64,000 bases of DNA from Cricetomys ansorgei (taxonomy: Eukaryota > Chordata > Mammalia > Rodentia > Nesomyidae): positions 817,001-881,000 of the forward strand of contig JAMJFZ010001797.1 in NCBI GenBank assembly GCA_026225945.1, written 5' to 3'. Below the pieces are notes generated by a model, which was not told the origin of the DNA, searched no databases, and was given only the letters and a program-made list of their open reading frames with translations. The position numbers and the translations under genes are program-made. This document shows, one piece after another, positions 31,866 to 43,543 of the stretch. Positions within the stretch are counted from its first letter, which is position 1. The number at the start of each line of letters is the position of its first letter.

Positions 31866-34400
31866 CTCATACACAAATATAAAACAAAGCAGCATTTACA
31901 CTACTGCAATAAATATGGTCAGAGACTATAGCTTACTCAGACCACCTGATCCCATCCTTCGTTTTCTACGGGTTGACAAACCAGAGAGGGTTGTGAGGCT
32001 CTGTGCAGCCATGCTGTTGAAAAGCTGGACCACCTTTTCTAAAGGATGGTCTATTTCTCAGACACCCCCCCCACACACACACACAAAAGCAACAAAAATA
32101 GTGAGAAGAAATGAGTGAGAGTCAGCGGAGGGGCTTTCAAAGAGGCTGGAAGAGGGCTCTAAGACTCACAGAGGACAGGAGGGAGGGAGTGGTGGAGAGG
32201 GCCAATCGCCAGTCCTCAGCTCTGGCTCCAACGCATGAAAAATAGCCTTTGCTGTGGCTCTGCCGAGAGCCCCTGCTGTCTGGTTCCCGACTAGCTGGGG
32301 ATGAGCCCCTGATGTTGAGACCAGCTGGATCCTGCCCAGCACAAGGATCTGGGGTAGCCAGAGGAGACAGAGTGGGCAGCAGATGGCCAGGGTGCACTGA
32401 GTGTCTGGAGTACATTCGATCCTTCTTAGTTGTATCTCTGAGACACACTAGCTTCCTCTTTCCCAGCTGGCAAAGCAAAACATCTCAATACTCTCTATTC
32501 CCTCCATCCACATAGTGTATTTTTCAAAAAAGACAAACGTGAAGCACGGATGAGGCAAAGACTTACTGAGCCAAGAGCTGCTGAGACAGAGAAATGCCTT
32601 GTATCCTTCCTGCACACGAGGGCTGGCGCCTCATGCCTGCCTTACATAAACATTGTAAGGATTGATATAATTGTGTTGGCAAACTGCTCCGCACTCCTGA
32701 GAGAAAGAGAGCTACAAAGATATGGCTTTATTATTCATAACATGGTGTGTGCTTACTGTTGGGGAAAGATACAAGCTGCCTGCGGGCTGTAATTTCAACC
32801 TCACGCTCCTCTGTGCCGGGCACCGGCAGCTTAGGTTTCTGTGTGTGAAAAATAAGTGTCTTCACCACCAATGACTCCGGTACATCAGAGCAGAATATCC
32901 GAGCAGAGAAAGTTCAAAGAAAGCAACCCGATTGCCCTGGCGAGATCTGCCCAAGTGGGGCAATTCAGCCAGTAAAGAAGAACTTAGACAGGAAGTCCAA
33001 CCCCTCGGAGTTGGAGTCCTTTCTCAGGACCACACTGCAAGCGCATGCGCGTGGGGGATGGGGGTGACCAATAGCTGGAGAAACAAAATCAAACCATACC
33101 TTGGTGCTAGCACCTTGGGGAAATAAAAGAGAAGAGGGAAAGTTTATTAAACTGTGTGGTGCCCACGCACCCTGTTCCTCTCAGGTGCGTTTCCTGAATA
33201 ATCCAGTCCTGTTTGGAGCACAGAGGCAGACTGATGCACCAACTAGCCATTTAATGGGGAACAGGAGTCGGGGTCCGGGGGGGAAGCCCCTCTAACTGAA
33301 CCCAGAGGACAAGTGGGAGACTCACGTGGGGTTTGGGAACCCAGGAGAAGTTAGTACATTGGTCAGAGAGTAAAGGCATCTACCGAAAGGAAGGAAGACC
33401 TCGCACCGCTGACTTAGAGACATGGTACAGGGTTCGGAGTTCCCCAGTGTTTTGTCCTTAGCTCACTGCTATGGCAACTACAGAATAGGGACCGCAGGTG
33501 AGAAAGAAAGATGTCTCATCTCGCTTTTCTCCTTCCCCAGGCAAGCTTCAGTCAGCGGGAGAGCTCGTTTCTTGCATTTACATCGCCAAGGGTGCCTCAT
33601 GTTTAAAGCGGCACAATTTGTATGGGTCTTATTTTACCAAGAGCCGACAGAAGGCTCTGTGTGCTTCCTGAAGCACCATGACCTCGGAAAGCTGAAATGC
33701 TCTTCGTGCTGGTTGGGAAGGAACTGGCAGGCTTCCTGAACTACATGGAAAGGTCGGAGACGCCATCCCGAGGAAACGCGCTCCGGCGCAGAGGGCAGTC
33801 GTGGTTTCTCAGGACTCAAAAGCCAGAGGTGGATGAGGCTTCTATTGGGTCCTCCTGGCCCCATCATCACTGTAGCCGAGCCTGTGCTGAAGCCTTGGCG
33901 GGAGACAGATTCTACAAAGTGACCCTGTACCCACCCTGGGGCTATCGGACCATTGAGACGGGACCCTAAAACAACAGATCCCAGAGAGTCCCATCCTGGA
34001 GTAAGAGAAGGGCTTGACTCAGAGAGTCACGTTAGAGGAAGAGATTTCATGCCGTGTTGTTTCATGTCGCAGCTTTTATTGTTAGTTTTCGAGGTACTAT
34101 CGGTTCCACCTGGGGACTCCTGTTTTCTAGGTGAGCACTGTGCTGTTCAGCAACACCCTAGCTCCTTACACTTAAACACATATTTCCTGGCTTGTTTCCA
34201 TCTTTTCTAGAAGAGTCTAACCCCGCTACAGGAAAGGTGGGGAGAAACTGGGGGCAGAGGGTGTTTCTTTGGAATATAGGGAAACTGGGGTGCATGTTTA
34301 TGGATGTTAATGGCAGGTAATGACCTGGGTTGCTCACTGGGCCAGGTACCCACCCACTTACAGGCAATTCCACCTTGATCCTAACAACTAGCCTGGGAAA
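31866..34400. other. unassigned, repeat-poor
   Basis: About 2.5 kb without a recognised SINE or LINE, the cleanest single-copy-looking block in the window. Frames of 60-113 codons on both strands have no recognisable domains or splice structure. A perfect GCGCATGCGC palindrome lies at 33041-33050. Confidence 0.5.
33041..33050. promoter_or_regulatory. NRF1-type palindrome GCGCATGCGC
   Basis: A perfect 10-bp palindrome equal to the NRF1 consensus, with three CpGs including the flanking GCGTG, in otherwise CpG-poor DNA. NRF1 sites normally lie in CpG-island promoters. None is visible here, so it may be an isolated site. Confidence 0.3.
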
Positions 34401-34489
34401 GGCTGGGGAGGCAGCTCTGGGGAGGCAGCTTGGTGCTTGAGCTCTGCCTAGCATGCCTGAGGCCCTGGGTTCAATCCCTGGTTTTTGTG
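34401..34489 (+). mobile_element. ID (BC1-type) SINE with small internal duplication
   Basis: GGTGCTTGAGCTCTGCCTAG, CATGCCTGAGGCCCTGGG and TTCAATCCCTGG define the ID body. GGGGAGGCAGCT is present twice at the left end, a short duplication. Confidence 0.7.
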
Positions 34490-35039
34490 AGAAGACAGTC
34501 AATTTGGGCTTAAGATATGCAATACAACCCTCCCTTGGCCAAGTCCATGGGAGGTTGGTTCCTGGCTGCCTGAGGATCAGGACCCAGCACAATGTTATGT
34601 CCCTTGTGTCCTTGAAGCCCTCTCTAGTTGACTTGTAAAGCCCAATCCAGTGTGAATGCTGTGTTAATGACCACTAGGCTGAGCTGCTCAGAGGAAAAAA
34701 AAATGACTTCTCGGGCAAAGAACCTTGTGCACATCCAGGCACAGATGCAATTTTAAACAGCTGAGCCCAGGACTTTCCCCACTCCCATGCTCCGAAGGAG
34801 AGGCAGGCCTGGGCTCTCACACCCCCTCTCCTCCCGAGGCCCAGAGCTGGACTCACTTCAGGAGACCTAGAGTTCACAACCGAATGGCTTCAGTGATACA
34901 GTGGGCAAACTTCAGGTTAGGTTGCAAGCTCCCCAGAAGCTCAAACAAGCAGCACAAGGTACAGAGTCTAAACAGGACATCAGGAAACAATATCCAGGGT
35001 TAGGAGGGCACTGAAAGGCATCTCTAAGGCAACGGCCAG
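34490..35039. other. unassigned non-coding sequence
   Basis: No gene or repeat family recognised. Confidence 0.5.
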
Positions 35040-35397
35040 GTGTATTGATTCGAATGAGAACGGCCCCTACAGGCTCATGTATTTGAATGTTTGGTTTCCA
35101 GTTGGTGGAACCATTTGGGAAGGATTAGGAGGCATGGCCTTGTTGGAGCAGTTAGGTCACTGGGTTTTGAGGTTTTAAAAGCCCATGCCAGGTCCAGTCC
35201 CTCCCCCTCCCCCTCTTCCTACTGCCTTCGGACAGCATGTAAGCTCTCAGCTACTGCTCCAGCATCTCCCTGCCTCGGTGCCTCCTGCCATGATCGTGAG
35301 GATCTGAAGCTATAAGCAAGCCCCCAGCTAAACGCTTCCTTTTTTAGATTGCCTTCCTTGGCCATGGTGTCTCCTCTAAGACTAAGTGACTTAGACA
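35040..35397 (+). mobile_element. rodent L1 (Lx-type) 3' UTR fragment
   Basis: CGAATGAGAACGGCCCC, TATTTGAATGTTTGGTTTCC, AGTTGGTGGAACCATTTGGG, AAGGATTAGGAGGCATGGCC, GAGGTTTTAAAAGCCC, ATAAGCAAGCCCCCAGC and a CCTTGGCCATGGTGTCTCC end. It is the best-preserved copy of this family here. Confidence 0.7.
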
Positions 35398-37007
35398 CCA
35401 GGTCAAAGAAAAGGAGAGTGAACCCTTCAAAGATTGGCTTCAGGATTAGCTGGGGCCCCCGGGTATTGGAGAAGTTGTGTGAACACCTTGGGCTGTCCAG
35501 AGCCAACCCCACACAGGAGCTGTCTTCCCCTGAGAGCCAGACCCAGGGCACTCTCCAGAGCCAGGCTGTTCTACTCACTGGGTGTCCCTGCAGTGTTTGA
35601 GGAACCTGGGCCCCGCTTGTCCCAGGGCACCTCTAGGGAGTGGGCCCTGGAGGAGAATTTTTTTTAAAAAGAGTTTTGTTAGCAGAGACCCCCAAATTCT
35701 ATCCCTGATGAGAGCCATTTTATAGGCCAGGAGCGAGAGGCCCTTAAATGATTGCAGATTCCCCTAAAAGGCCCACGGATTGGTTCTGTCTCCTTGGTCA
35801 AGTCTGAGATTTCTCCCAGAATTGAAAAAAAAAAATCCCACTCACAAACTGCACTCCAGCCCAAAGGTCAAGAAGACTCGGACCCCCTGCCCCCAGTTCC
35901 TGTCAGCCAGCCCATCCCTTACCCAGTAGAGCCCCTGTGTTTCCAGGGTCGTCTCTTAGCTTCAGGGTTGGATGGTCTCTGCCCTCCTCACTGCCTGTTG
36001 TCCCCTAGGGGTGACTCCACCCTTTGCTCTCCCCACTGCCCTTCCCTCCCTCCATCCACAGGGCTGCCTGGCTCTTCCTCCTCTGGATCTCCCTCTGCTA
36101 CCCTTCCTCTCTCTGCTTCCAAGTCAGCCTGGCTAATCAGTTACTAACACCTGGTGCCTGCTCCTGTAGAGGAAGGAAATAGAAACAGGCCACACTTGAG
36201 AATACTGGGTCCAGAAAACAGTTTCAAGTTACTGAGCAGAGAAATTCTGTCTTGCAAAAAAAAAATTTTTTTAATGCCTAAGGGTCTGCTTCAGCAGGGG
36301 TGGGGGTGGGGGCGGGGATCACATCACACAAACAGCACTGGGAAGATGAGCAGGCAAAGCTTTTAGGCTCTTAGTGGACCACCTGCAAGGAGCCTCACCC
36401 CTGCTGACAGGATGGTGTTAGTGAGCTCCAGGTGAGCCCCGCAAGGGTTCCCAAAGGCATCAAAGGGAAGGTTGCATGTTGCCATCAGGCCCCCTGACCC
36501 CTGACCTTGCTACCTCACAAATGTTCACCACTGGTCCCTAGAGACACGAGGGAAGTGATGGATAGACAGACAAGGCTGCATTTCCGTTAATAGAGAGTGA
36601 AATGGCCAAGTCAGCTCTAGGCTAAAGCTGGTGTTTGGAGGGGAGGGTGGGTTCCCCCTGGGACTCTCTCTCAAGCCACCACCTGCTCCCACTCCTGCTC
36701 ACACATCAGGGCTTTCCAGAAAGAGAACAGCAGGAAGCCCTTCCCTGCTCACTGGTCCTCCCCAGCTGGCAGGAGAGGATGCTCAGGCATTATCGATCAG
36801 CATGGTGACCTCCCAGTGCAGGAAAGGGAGCGATGGATGAATAGCAGAAGCTGGACACTCTGTGACGGACAGTCCGGCTGGGGATGCTACTCCCAAAAGG
36901 CTCAGGAGCCCCGCCCGAGATTGCCTCAGGCCCAGATGCAGAGATGCCAATCTTTTCAACAAAGGTGCCTGAGCTCTGAAAAGGGGGGGTGATGCCTCCT
37001 AGCCCTG
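35398..37007. other. unassigned; G-quadruplex motif at 36297-36318
   Basis: Pro/Ser-rich frames near 35752-36147 come from C/T-rich sequence. GGGGTGGGGGTGGGGGCGGGG at 36297-36318 meets the G-quadruplex rule. An A-run/T-run near 36256-36272 forms a small hairpin. Confidence 0.5.
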
Positions 37008-37085
37008 CAGCTGGGGTTCCCAACCTTTGGAGTCACCTTGGGGGCTTGAAAGACCCCAGACTCATTAACCCAGAACCCCAGAGAG
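37008..37085 (+). mobile_element. MER5-like hAT remnant
   Basis: CAGCTGGGGTTCCCAACC, TTGGAGTCACCTTGGGGGC and CCAGAACCCCAGAGAG follow the left half of MER5A. The right half is lost. Confidence 0.45.
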
Positions 37086-39029
37086 TTACACTCAAGAATT
37101 AGATTAAGATGTTAGAATTTACTGGGAAATAATTTCAAAATTAATGAAAAGTTATGACTTAGCCGAATGCAAAGAATATCTATATGCCCTTGATACCGTG
37201 ACTAAAGCCAATTTATTTTATTATTTACTGTTACTATTATTTACTATTTACTTTATTTTTTTCTTTCCTACATAGACATATCCTCACTCAGGAAATATTT
37301 AAAAACAAGTTCTGAACTACTCGAAGGTAGATTACACCGTGCTCTTTCACCTCTACATACTTCAGTGTGTAATCCTTCCCAACAGAAGGGTTTTCCGGCA
37401 TCACCATGGTAATCACGGTGTCAGCACGCTTAGCATTTTACCATCAGGATGCTCTGAACTCTCCAGATGAGTCCAGTGTGCAGCCACCGGGAGCAGGAGT
37501 GTGTGCTCCCCTACCGCCCCCCACCCCCGCCGGCACCTCCACTTCTGATATAGGGAGTAGAAGACAGACTGACACAGTCGCCCTGATGGAGGAGCAGAGT
37601 GGTCCGTGAACAGCAGAGGCTCAGGGGGGATGTGTGGTCCAGCATGTCTGGGGTCCGGTGTGTCTGGGCCCAGGCTTTCCTTCCCTTTGCTTCTCTTTCT
37701 TTTCCGTTTCCCCCAGAGTGCTGTGACCCAGGCTTATTCTTTAAGTAGCCAGTGATTTATTAATAATTTAAGACAACACAATGACCTACCAAGAAATTAC
37801 CTTGGGCTTTGTGCAAACTGCCTCGGACTTTTATAACTGAAATGAGTATTTGTTTTCCCCCTTTCCAGGGTCTCACCTCACAACCAGGCCCTGACCAGCC
37901 ACTCCATCTGTCCCCTGTCGTGTGGGAGTCCCTGAGAGGTGGGGGCCGGAAACAGCAATTAAGAGGAGCAGGGTTCAATTTCTGACCCATAAGAGCAGGA
38001 GGGCTGTGCATCATGGAGTCGGCCATGATACCCAGGGCCAGCAGGGCCAGCTGGGCTCCTCCAGCACTGAGCCTGGCCCTGGATGTCCCGAGGAAATGTC
38101 GGTAGTCATCTCTGAAAGACTACCTGCTAAATATCTCAGTAGAGCCAAGTCCCTAGGAGATGATCAGGACAGGCTGTGGGACAACCTAGGTGAGGAGTGT
38201 GAGGTCAGCACCCTTACACCCCAAGTTGTCTGGGCTCTTAAGAATGGAAGAGAGATGGGTCAGACTGAGACTGGATTTCCAGCCAACAGGCGAGGCTCTG
38301 CCTTCCCCAGTGCCATGGAGCAATGGACGCCTGCAACAACGTGGGCTTGTGGTGCAGCGTCTCCCTACAGAGGAGTCATGCAGATGTGTCTTTCCGCTCA
38401 CAACGTCCCTTTATGCATCTGAAGCTAGTACCAGGAGCATTGCAGGCTGCTGGCGGTGGGCGGCTCTGAACCCTCCAAGGCCGATGGCAAAGCTGTTTGA
38501 ATTCACATCATCCGGGGAAGCCCATGTTTGTGCAGATCTTTAAAGGGTATTTGACTTAGAAGATAAAGCCACTGTGCTAGGATTCAAAGCCTGCCTGCCT
38601 TTGCTTGCTCGCCGGTCATTCACTCCACATCCTTCGGCTTGTCCCTCTGTCCCAGGGCACACAGCTCCAGGTGCATACGCCACACCGAGTGATCCTGGTC
38701 TATCTCTATGCTTTTCTGTAGTAACACCCCCCCCATTGCTCTCACTTTTGCTCTTTCCCCCTTTCTCTGTCACTCCCCCCCCTCAAAATCTCACCGCAAA
38801 CTCTCACTCCCTCCCCCCTCAAAACCTCACCACAAACTCATCAAAGCAACAGAAGCAATGGGTGAATTGAAGTGTCCTGTGGCCTTCTTGTCTCTGCCTC
38901 TACCCTAAGAATGCCTTGAGGCTTCTCAGAAAGCATCCCATGTGACGTATCAGGGGATATTTCCCCTTCCCCTGCTTCCTGTAGATACTGGGAAAGGACT
39001 TAACTAGGAGGAATTGTTACTATTTTTTT
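37086..39029. other. unassigned non-coding sequence
   Basis: A/T-rich near 37095-37260 with short TTTA units; otherwise unremarkable. A 166-codon plus-strand frame (37922-38422) overlaps other frames and has no recognised domain. Confidence 0.5.
38771..38838. repeat. two-copy 34-bp tandem duplication
   Basis: A unit CACTCCC...CCTCAAAA...CTCACC.CAAACT occurs at 38771-38802 and 38805-38838 with a few substitutions and an indel in the C-run. Confidence 0.8.
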
Positions 39030-39226
39030 TTACACAATCTTTCACTGGATCTGGTACTCATGTGTTCTGCCAGACTGCTTGACCAGCGACCCCCTGGGAT
39101 CCGCCTGCCTGCGCCTTCTGTGACCCTGGAACTATAGGTATGCAGCTCTCTGAGTTCTGGAGACCCGAACTCAGGTCCTTACCTTGGCACAGCAAACCTT
39201 TGCTGACTGAGCCATCTCTCGGCCCC
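39030..39226 (-). mobile_element. B4/RSINE-type composite SINE, antisense
   Basis: The plus strand has GGATCCGCCTGCCTGCGCC (antisense B1-like), then GAGACCCGAACTCAGGTCC and GACTGAGCCATCTCTCGGCC (antisense tRNA-like head). The two parts are joined as in rodent composite SINEs. Confidence 0.55.
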
Positions 39227-39631
39227 TAGGAGGTTACTAGTGATGATATGAAGGCTAATGAAATGTCAGTGCAGGAGCTGACATTGGGTGTCACATGCGA
39301 CCCCCAACCCCCAAGGATCGGGTCCCTCTCCCTGGCATACTCCAGGGGTCCCTTGGCTTCGGTGTCTGTGGATTGCTCAGGGCCTGCTGCATTGCAGTTC
39401 CCAAATCCCCTCAATCCACACTATCTCAGCTCCTTTCCAATAGCTCCAGCTACTTCCCAGTTGAAATTTGGAAGCAAATTCTCCTTGCAATGAGGCTACT
39501 AATCAGCCGTATTTTCAATTATTGATAAGTTGTTTGCTTTAGAGTCTCATTATTTCATTATGTCTTCACGAATCTCTAGTGTTCACAGCAAGCTGGCAGA
39601 GTTATTAGAGTTAAAAAATTATACCGCTTCT

Positions 39632-40215
39632 ATGTCTTAGTCCGTTTCTGAAGAACACCTGAGAATGTGTAATTTCTAAAGTTTACTTAGATCGTATTTT
39701 TTTTTTTTTTACTTAGAGCGTTTTGGGAGTGCTGACTGCTGCGTGGCTTCTGATGTGGGCTTAAGGCTGCTCCAATTCCAGTGGGTGAGCGCCAGACTCA
39801 CTTCATTATTTTTTAATGTGTATAGGTATTATGTGCACCACGTATGTGCAGGGGCCCACAGAGGCCAGAAGAGGGCGTTAGATCTTGTGAAACTGGAGTT
39901 ATAGACTGTTAAATGCTATGATGGGGTGCTGGGAACCAAACCCAGAATCTCTGGAAAAGCAGCCAGTGCTCTTAACCACTGAACCACTGAACTGAATCCT
40001 GTCCCTGCCAGCCTTACGTTGTAATGACCCATCGTCCTGATAACTGACCTGGTCTCAAAGGAAGCACATTCATCCCTTCTCCAGGGAGGCACCCCCACAA
40101 ACTTATTTCCTCTTATAAGTCCACCACCTACCAACATCATTACATTGTGCTTACGTCTTGAGCCTCAAAATGAGATTTGGTAGAGACCATTCATATTCAA
40201 ACTGCATGCTATATA
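39632..40215 (-). mobile_element. old L1 3' UTR-type repeat, antisense, split by a B2
   Basis: The left part opens with TGTCTTAGTCCGTTTCTG, CACCTGAGAATGTGTAATTTC and TCTAAAGTTTACTTAG. The right part after 40007 has GTCTCAAAGGAAGCAC, CAACATCATTACATTG, and ATTCATATTCAAACTGC. Both read as one antisense repeat, with the B2 at 39808-40006 in the gap. An L1M 3' UTR is favoured; an LTR is not excluded. Confidence 0.5.
39808..40006 (-). mobile_element. B2 SINE, antisense, nested
   Basis: GGCCAGAAGAGGGCGTTAG, GTGAAACTGGAGTTATAGAC, GGTGCTGGGAACCAAACCC, CCAGTGCTCTTAACCACTG. The head end shows a duplicated GAACCACTGAAC patch. It interrupts the older antisense repeat at 39632-40215. Confidence 0.9.
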
Positions 40216-40734
40216 CATGTCCTCTCAGAGAGATGTGATCATGCCTGTAGGAGCTAAGGTCGAAGAGCAGATGTCTTCAAAAAGCAGCTGTTTCAAAAGT
40301 CAACTTGGACAGGATGAGCAATTCCAAACACTTGTGGCAATGTCCGGGGTCAGGGTTGAGATTCCAAATCAGTCAGTTGTACTTCCTGCTCGAGGTCTGA
40401 GGACCCCTCCCTCAGAACCCCCATTACAAAGTAGCAAGTTGACCTGTAATTCAACAGCAGCTTCCTCTGGCGTTGAACAGGGAACAGCCCAGCAGGAACT
40501 GGTTTCACTCAGCGCTGTACTGACTGGAACTTCCTTCTAGCACCTTTGGCGTGCCAGGGCGCCCTTGCCTGGCTGTCGGTCTCAGAGGAAAGCAGGCTTC
40601 CCAAATCAGGGAGACTGAGCCATTGTTTCTACAGTGTGAGGAGTTTCTGCTCTGTTCCTGCTTTTCTGAGCTTTCTGGTTTTGGTTTTATCTTTTCTAAA
40701 ATCACAATGTCCACTACTAAATTCTATCAAATGC
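40216..40734. other. unassigned non-coding sequence
   Basis: A 107-codon plus-strand frame at 40217-40540 shows no known domain. Nothing else recognised. Confidence 0.5.
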
Positions 40735-41095
40735 ATTTAATTTACTGATTTGTCAAACCATGCAATCTTTTTTTTTTTTTTGACCTGTTATTTTAGTGGA
40801 TTACACTGTGGTTTGGCGATACTAAATCAACCTGGGATACACTCTCCTTTGGTTGTGGGTTATGATTAATTTCTTTGATGCATTGCTAATTTCCCTGTCA
40901 TCTATGCCCCGAGTGGCATCGATATGTGGTTTCTTTTCTGTTTTTTTATTTATATTTATTATTATTATTATTATATTTATGTTTATTTATATTTATATTT
41001 TATTTATTTCAGTATCAGGATAACACTAATTTCATAAAATGAATCGGGAGGTTCTCCCTCATTCTCTATTCCTTCAAGATATTATGTAGAGGACC
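40735..41095 (-). pseudogene. L1 ORF2 (reverse transcriptase region) fossil
   Basis: The plus strand carries AATCAACCTGGGATACACTC, then TTTGATGCATTGCTAATTTC, CAGTATCAGGATAACACTAA and TCATAAAATGAATCGGGAGG. In this order these are the antisense of the L1 ORF2 segment in the reverse transcriptase domain. The frame is destroyed by substitutions, an oligo-T run at 40768-40781 and an ATT/TTTA-rich insertion at about 40945-41010. This is the only coding-derived sequence identified in the window, and it is dead. Confidence 0.65.
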
Positions 41096-41885
41096 AATTT
41101 TCCCCACAACCTCAGCAGAAGCTACACAGTTAGGAGGGCCACAGGCACCATTTGCTTCGGATATACACACGCAAAAATATTCATACGTTCTCTAATTCCA
41201 GCAGCTTATCTTTCTGAAACAAATTGCTTTCTCATATCCTTTACCTTCCAGCCCCAGGGTTGTTGACCGTCGATGAGTGAGCGCCCCAGACAGCTTGAGA
41301 GAGTCTCTGAAACCACAGCCCTCGAGGGTATGGCTTGAGCGAGATCACTGTGAGACAGTATGGTGTGCTTGCTTTCTCCAGGGTGCCCGACTTCCTTCGC
41401 GGCTTGGTCTCACTTTGTGTTTGAAGCCCTGCTGTTCCCAGCTGGGATAAGGGTGGGGCTTTCGCTTTCCTGCAATGATAAACGCTTGTATTCCTTCCTG
41501 GGCATGTGTGCCTTTGCACTAAACACAGCCACCGCCCCCCCGCGCCTGATTAACACAGCAGGTGCAGTGCACGAGCTTGGTCTGACACTGTGTAAACAGA
41601 CAACTTCCTCATGGCGTGATCCGAAAAGGTTGCTGTCCTAAAAAACAGTTTTGTCCATTTACAAAGCCCTCAGGGACCAAATCGAAAGGAAACGTGGCTA
41701 AAGTAGAGAACGTTCCGAACTGAAATCCAGATTTTCTGATCCCAAGACCCAGCCATCTGCTGCGGCAGCTTTCAGAGGCATTTTACGGAGGCCAAGCCCG
41801 GACCTCTGCTCTTTACTTAACTATACTTTTTATTATGCTCAAACACTTGAGGATGACTTCGGAATTTTAACATGGTAACTACTCG
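41096..41885. other. unassigned non-coding sequence
   Basis: No gene or repeat recognised. Short frames overlap on both strands. Confidence 0.5.
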
Positions 41886-42040
41886 TATTAGGAACTTTCT
41901 GTTGCTGTGATAAAGCCAAGACCAAGCTAAGTTATAGAAGAAAGAGCCATGGCGGCAGCAAATGGCAGGAGGCTGTGAGATCACGTCATCAACCACAGAC
42001 ACGAAGCAGAGAGAACAAACCGGAAGAGACACGGCCGAGG
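41886..42040 (-). mobile_element. rodent L1 (Lx-type) 3' UTR fragment, antisense
   Basis: TATTAGGAACTTTCTGTTGC, GTGATAAAGCCAAGACC, GAAGAAAGAGCCATGG, GGCAGCAAATGGCAGGAGG and ACACGAAGCAGAGAGAAC follow the antisense of the family tail. It is truncated at the right. Confidence 0.55.
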
Positions 42041-42301
42041 CTAAGGAGGCAGTGGCTAAAGAAATGCCAAGGTGGGAGGTTGAAGGGTATCAAAGCCAAG
42101 AGGGTGACAGGATGAGCGGCAGAGGGCTGGGAGCCCTAGGCCAAGGGCTCGGGTGAGCAGATTCTCTCTGTCCCAGAGCCACAGGTCTTCTGTGCAGAAG
42201 CACATGACCTTCTGCCGTGGATCCTGCGTCCAGAGCTTCAACCTGGCTCCTTCAGCTCCATTTCCTGGCTCTCCTGGGATCCAAAATCCCTTTTATTGTA
42301 C

Positions 42302-42762
42302 GACAGCCCTTGGATGCCAGCGGTCTCCCTGTCATACTGCGATGGCCCTTGGGTGCCAGCGGTCCCCCTGTCATACTGCGATGGCCTTTGGGTGCCAGCG
42401 GTCCCCCTGTCATACTGTGATGGCCCTGGGTGCCAGCAGTCTGCCTGTTATACTGTGATGGCCTTGGGTGCCAGCGGTCTCCCTGTTATACTGTGATGGG
42501 CCCTGGGTGCCAGCGGTCTCCCTGTTATACTGTGATGGCCTTGGGTGCCAGCGGTCTCCCTGTTATACTGTGATGGGCCCTGGGTGCCAGTGGTCTCCCT
42601 GTTATACTGTGATGGCCCTGGGTGCCAGCGGTCTCCCTGTTATACTGTGATGGCCCTGAGTGCCAGCGGTCTCCCTGTTATACTGTGATGGGCCCTGGGT
42701 GCCAGCGGTCTCCCTGTCATACTGTGATGGCCCCTGGGTGCCAGCGGTCTCCCTGCTACACT
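42302..42762. repeat. 12-copy 38/39-bp minisatellite
   Basis: Twelve head-to-tail units begin at 42302, 42341, 42380, 42419, 42457, 42495, 42534, 42572, 42611, 42649, 42687 and 42726. Unit consensus: GATGG(G)CCCTGGGTGCCAG then CGGTCTCCCTGTTATACTGT. Length alternates 38/39 through presence or absence of one G or T/C in the GATGGSCC part. Units 5-6 and 7-8 form a 77-bp dimer repeated with one mismatch. The mix of 38- and 39-bp units breaks any reading frame, so the frames across it are not genes. Confidence 0.98.
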
Positions 42763-43543
42763 CCCACACCAGCTGCCTCACTCCCCAGTGTTATTCCCTG
42801 TCCCCCTGGGGCAGCCCCTCATTTCTTTCCTCCTGGCCTCGTCTGTGGCACTCTGTGACCCTGCTCCTCTCACCTCCTGTCACCAGTTTCCGCGTCTTTG
42901 GCGTGAGTACTGGCCATCACCTGCCACCGAGTTCCGTTCCAGAACGTCTGCCTCCAGAATTAGTGAATGTCCTGTTCATATTCCCACAGCATCAGCATGC
43001 TCACTGCCAGACACTCGTCACGTCTAAGTGTCCAGTCATTGGCTTGATGCTCTAGATTCCACACCAGGAGGGCACGAGCAATGGCATTCTCATTGTCTGT
43101 AGCTCTATCTGTGCACAAGTAAAGGTACACACCGCCCAGCGCCCAGGTCCTGCCTGGTACTCATGTGTAGGGCCAACCCTTTACCAGTCAAATATCATCA
43201 TTTGCACAAGTCTAGATGCAAAGCATGATGGGAACAAGCAAAATCAGTGAAGGAGAAGTATAAAGTTTGGTTCCCAAAGAGCAAGACTACTCATCTGATT
43301 TAGGTAGACACGGAGAGCTGGTCTTTCAGGAGAGACGTGACAGGCTCATTTGGGAATCAGAAGAGGCAGCCTCACTAGAGTGTGTGCTTGTGAAACACAC
43401 ACCCTCAGCCGGGCCTCAAAGAACGCATCCAACTCACCAGGAATCAATCACAAAAGAATTGCAAGTTCTTGACCCCCTTCCTTCCTCCCTCCATCTCCCT
43501 CCACCCTCCTCCTTTTCCCTCCCCTCTCTCCTTCTTTCATCAC
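42763..43543. other. unassigned; CT-rich near 43478-43540
   Basis: No gene recognised. The stretch before the next L1 fragment is rich in CCTCC and CTTT units. Confidence 0.5.

Noticed and set aside
42302..42762. Regular direct repeats resembling a CRISPR array
   Set aside because: Units are contiguous with no unique spacers, and the genome is mammalian.
42153..43055. Overlapping frames with a repeated amino-acid motif, suggesting a repeat protein
   Set aside because: The unit alternates between 38 and 39 bp, so the frame shifts between units and several frames carry the same motif. It is a DNA minisatellite, not a coding repeat.
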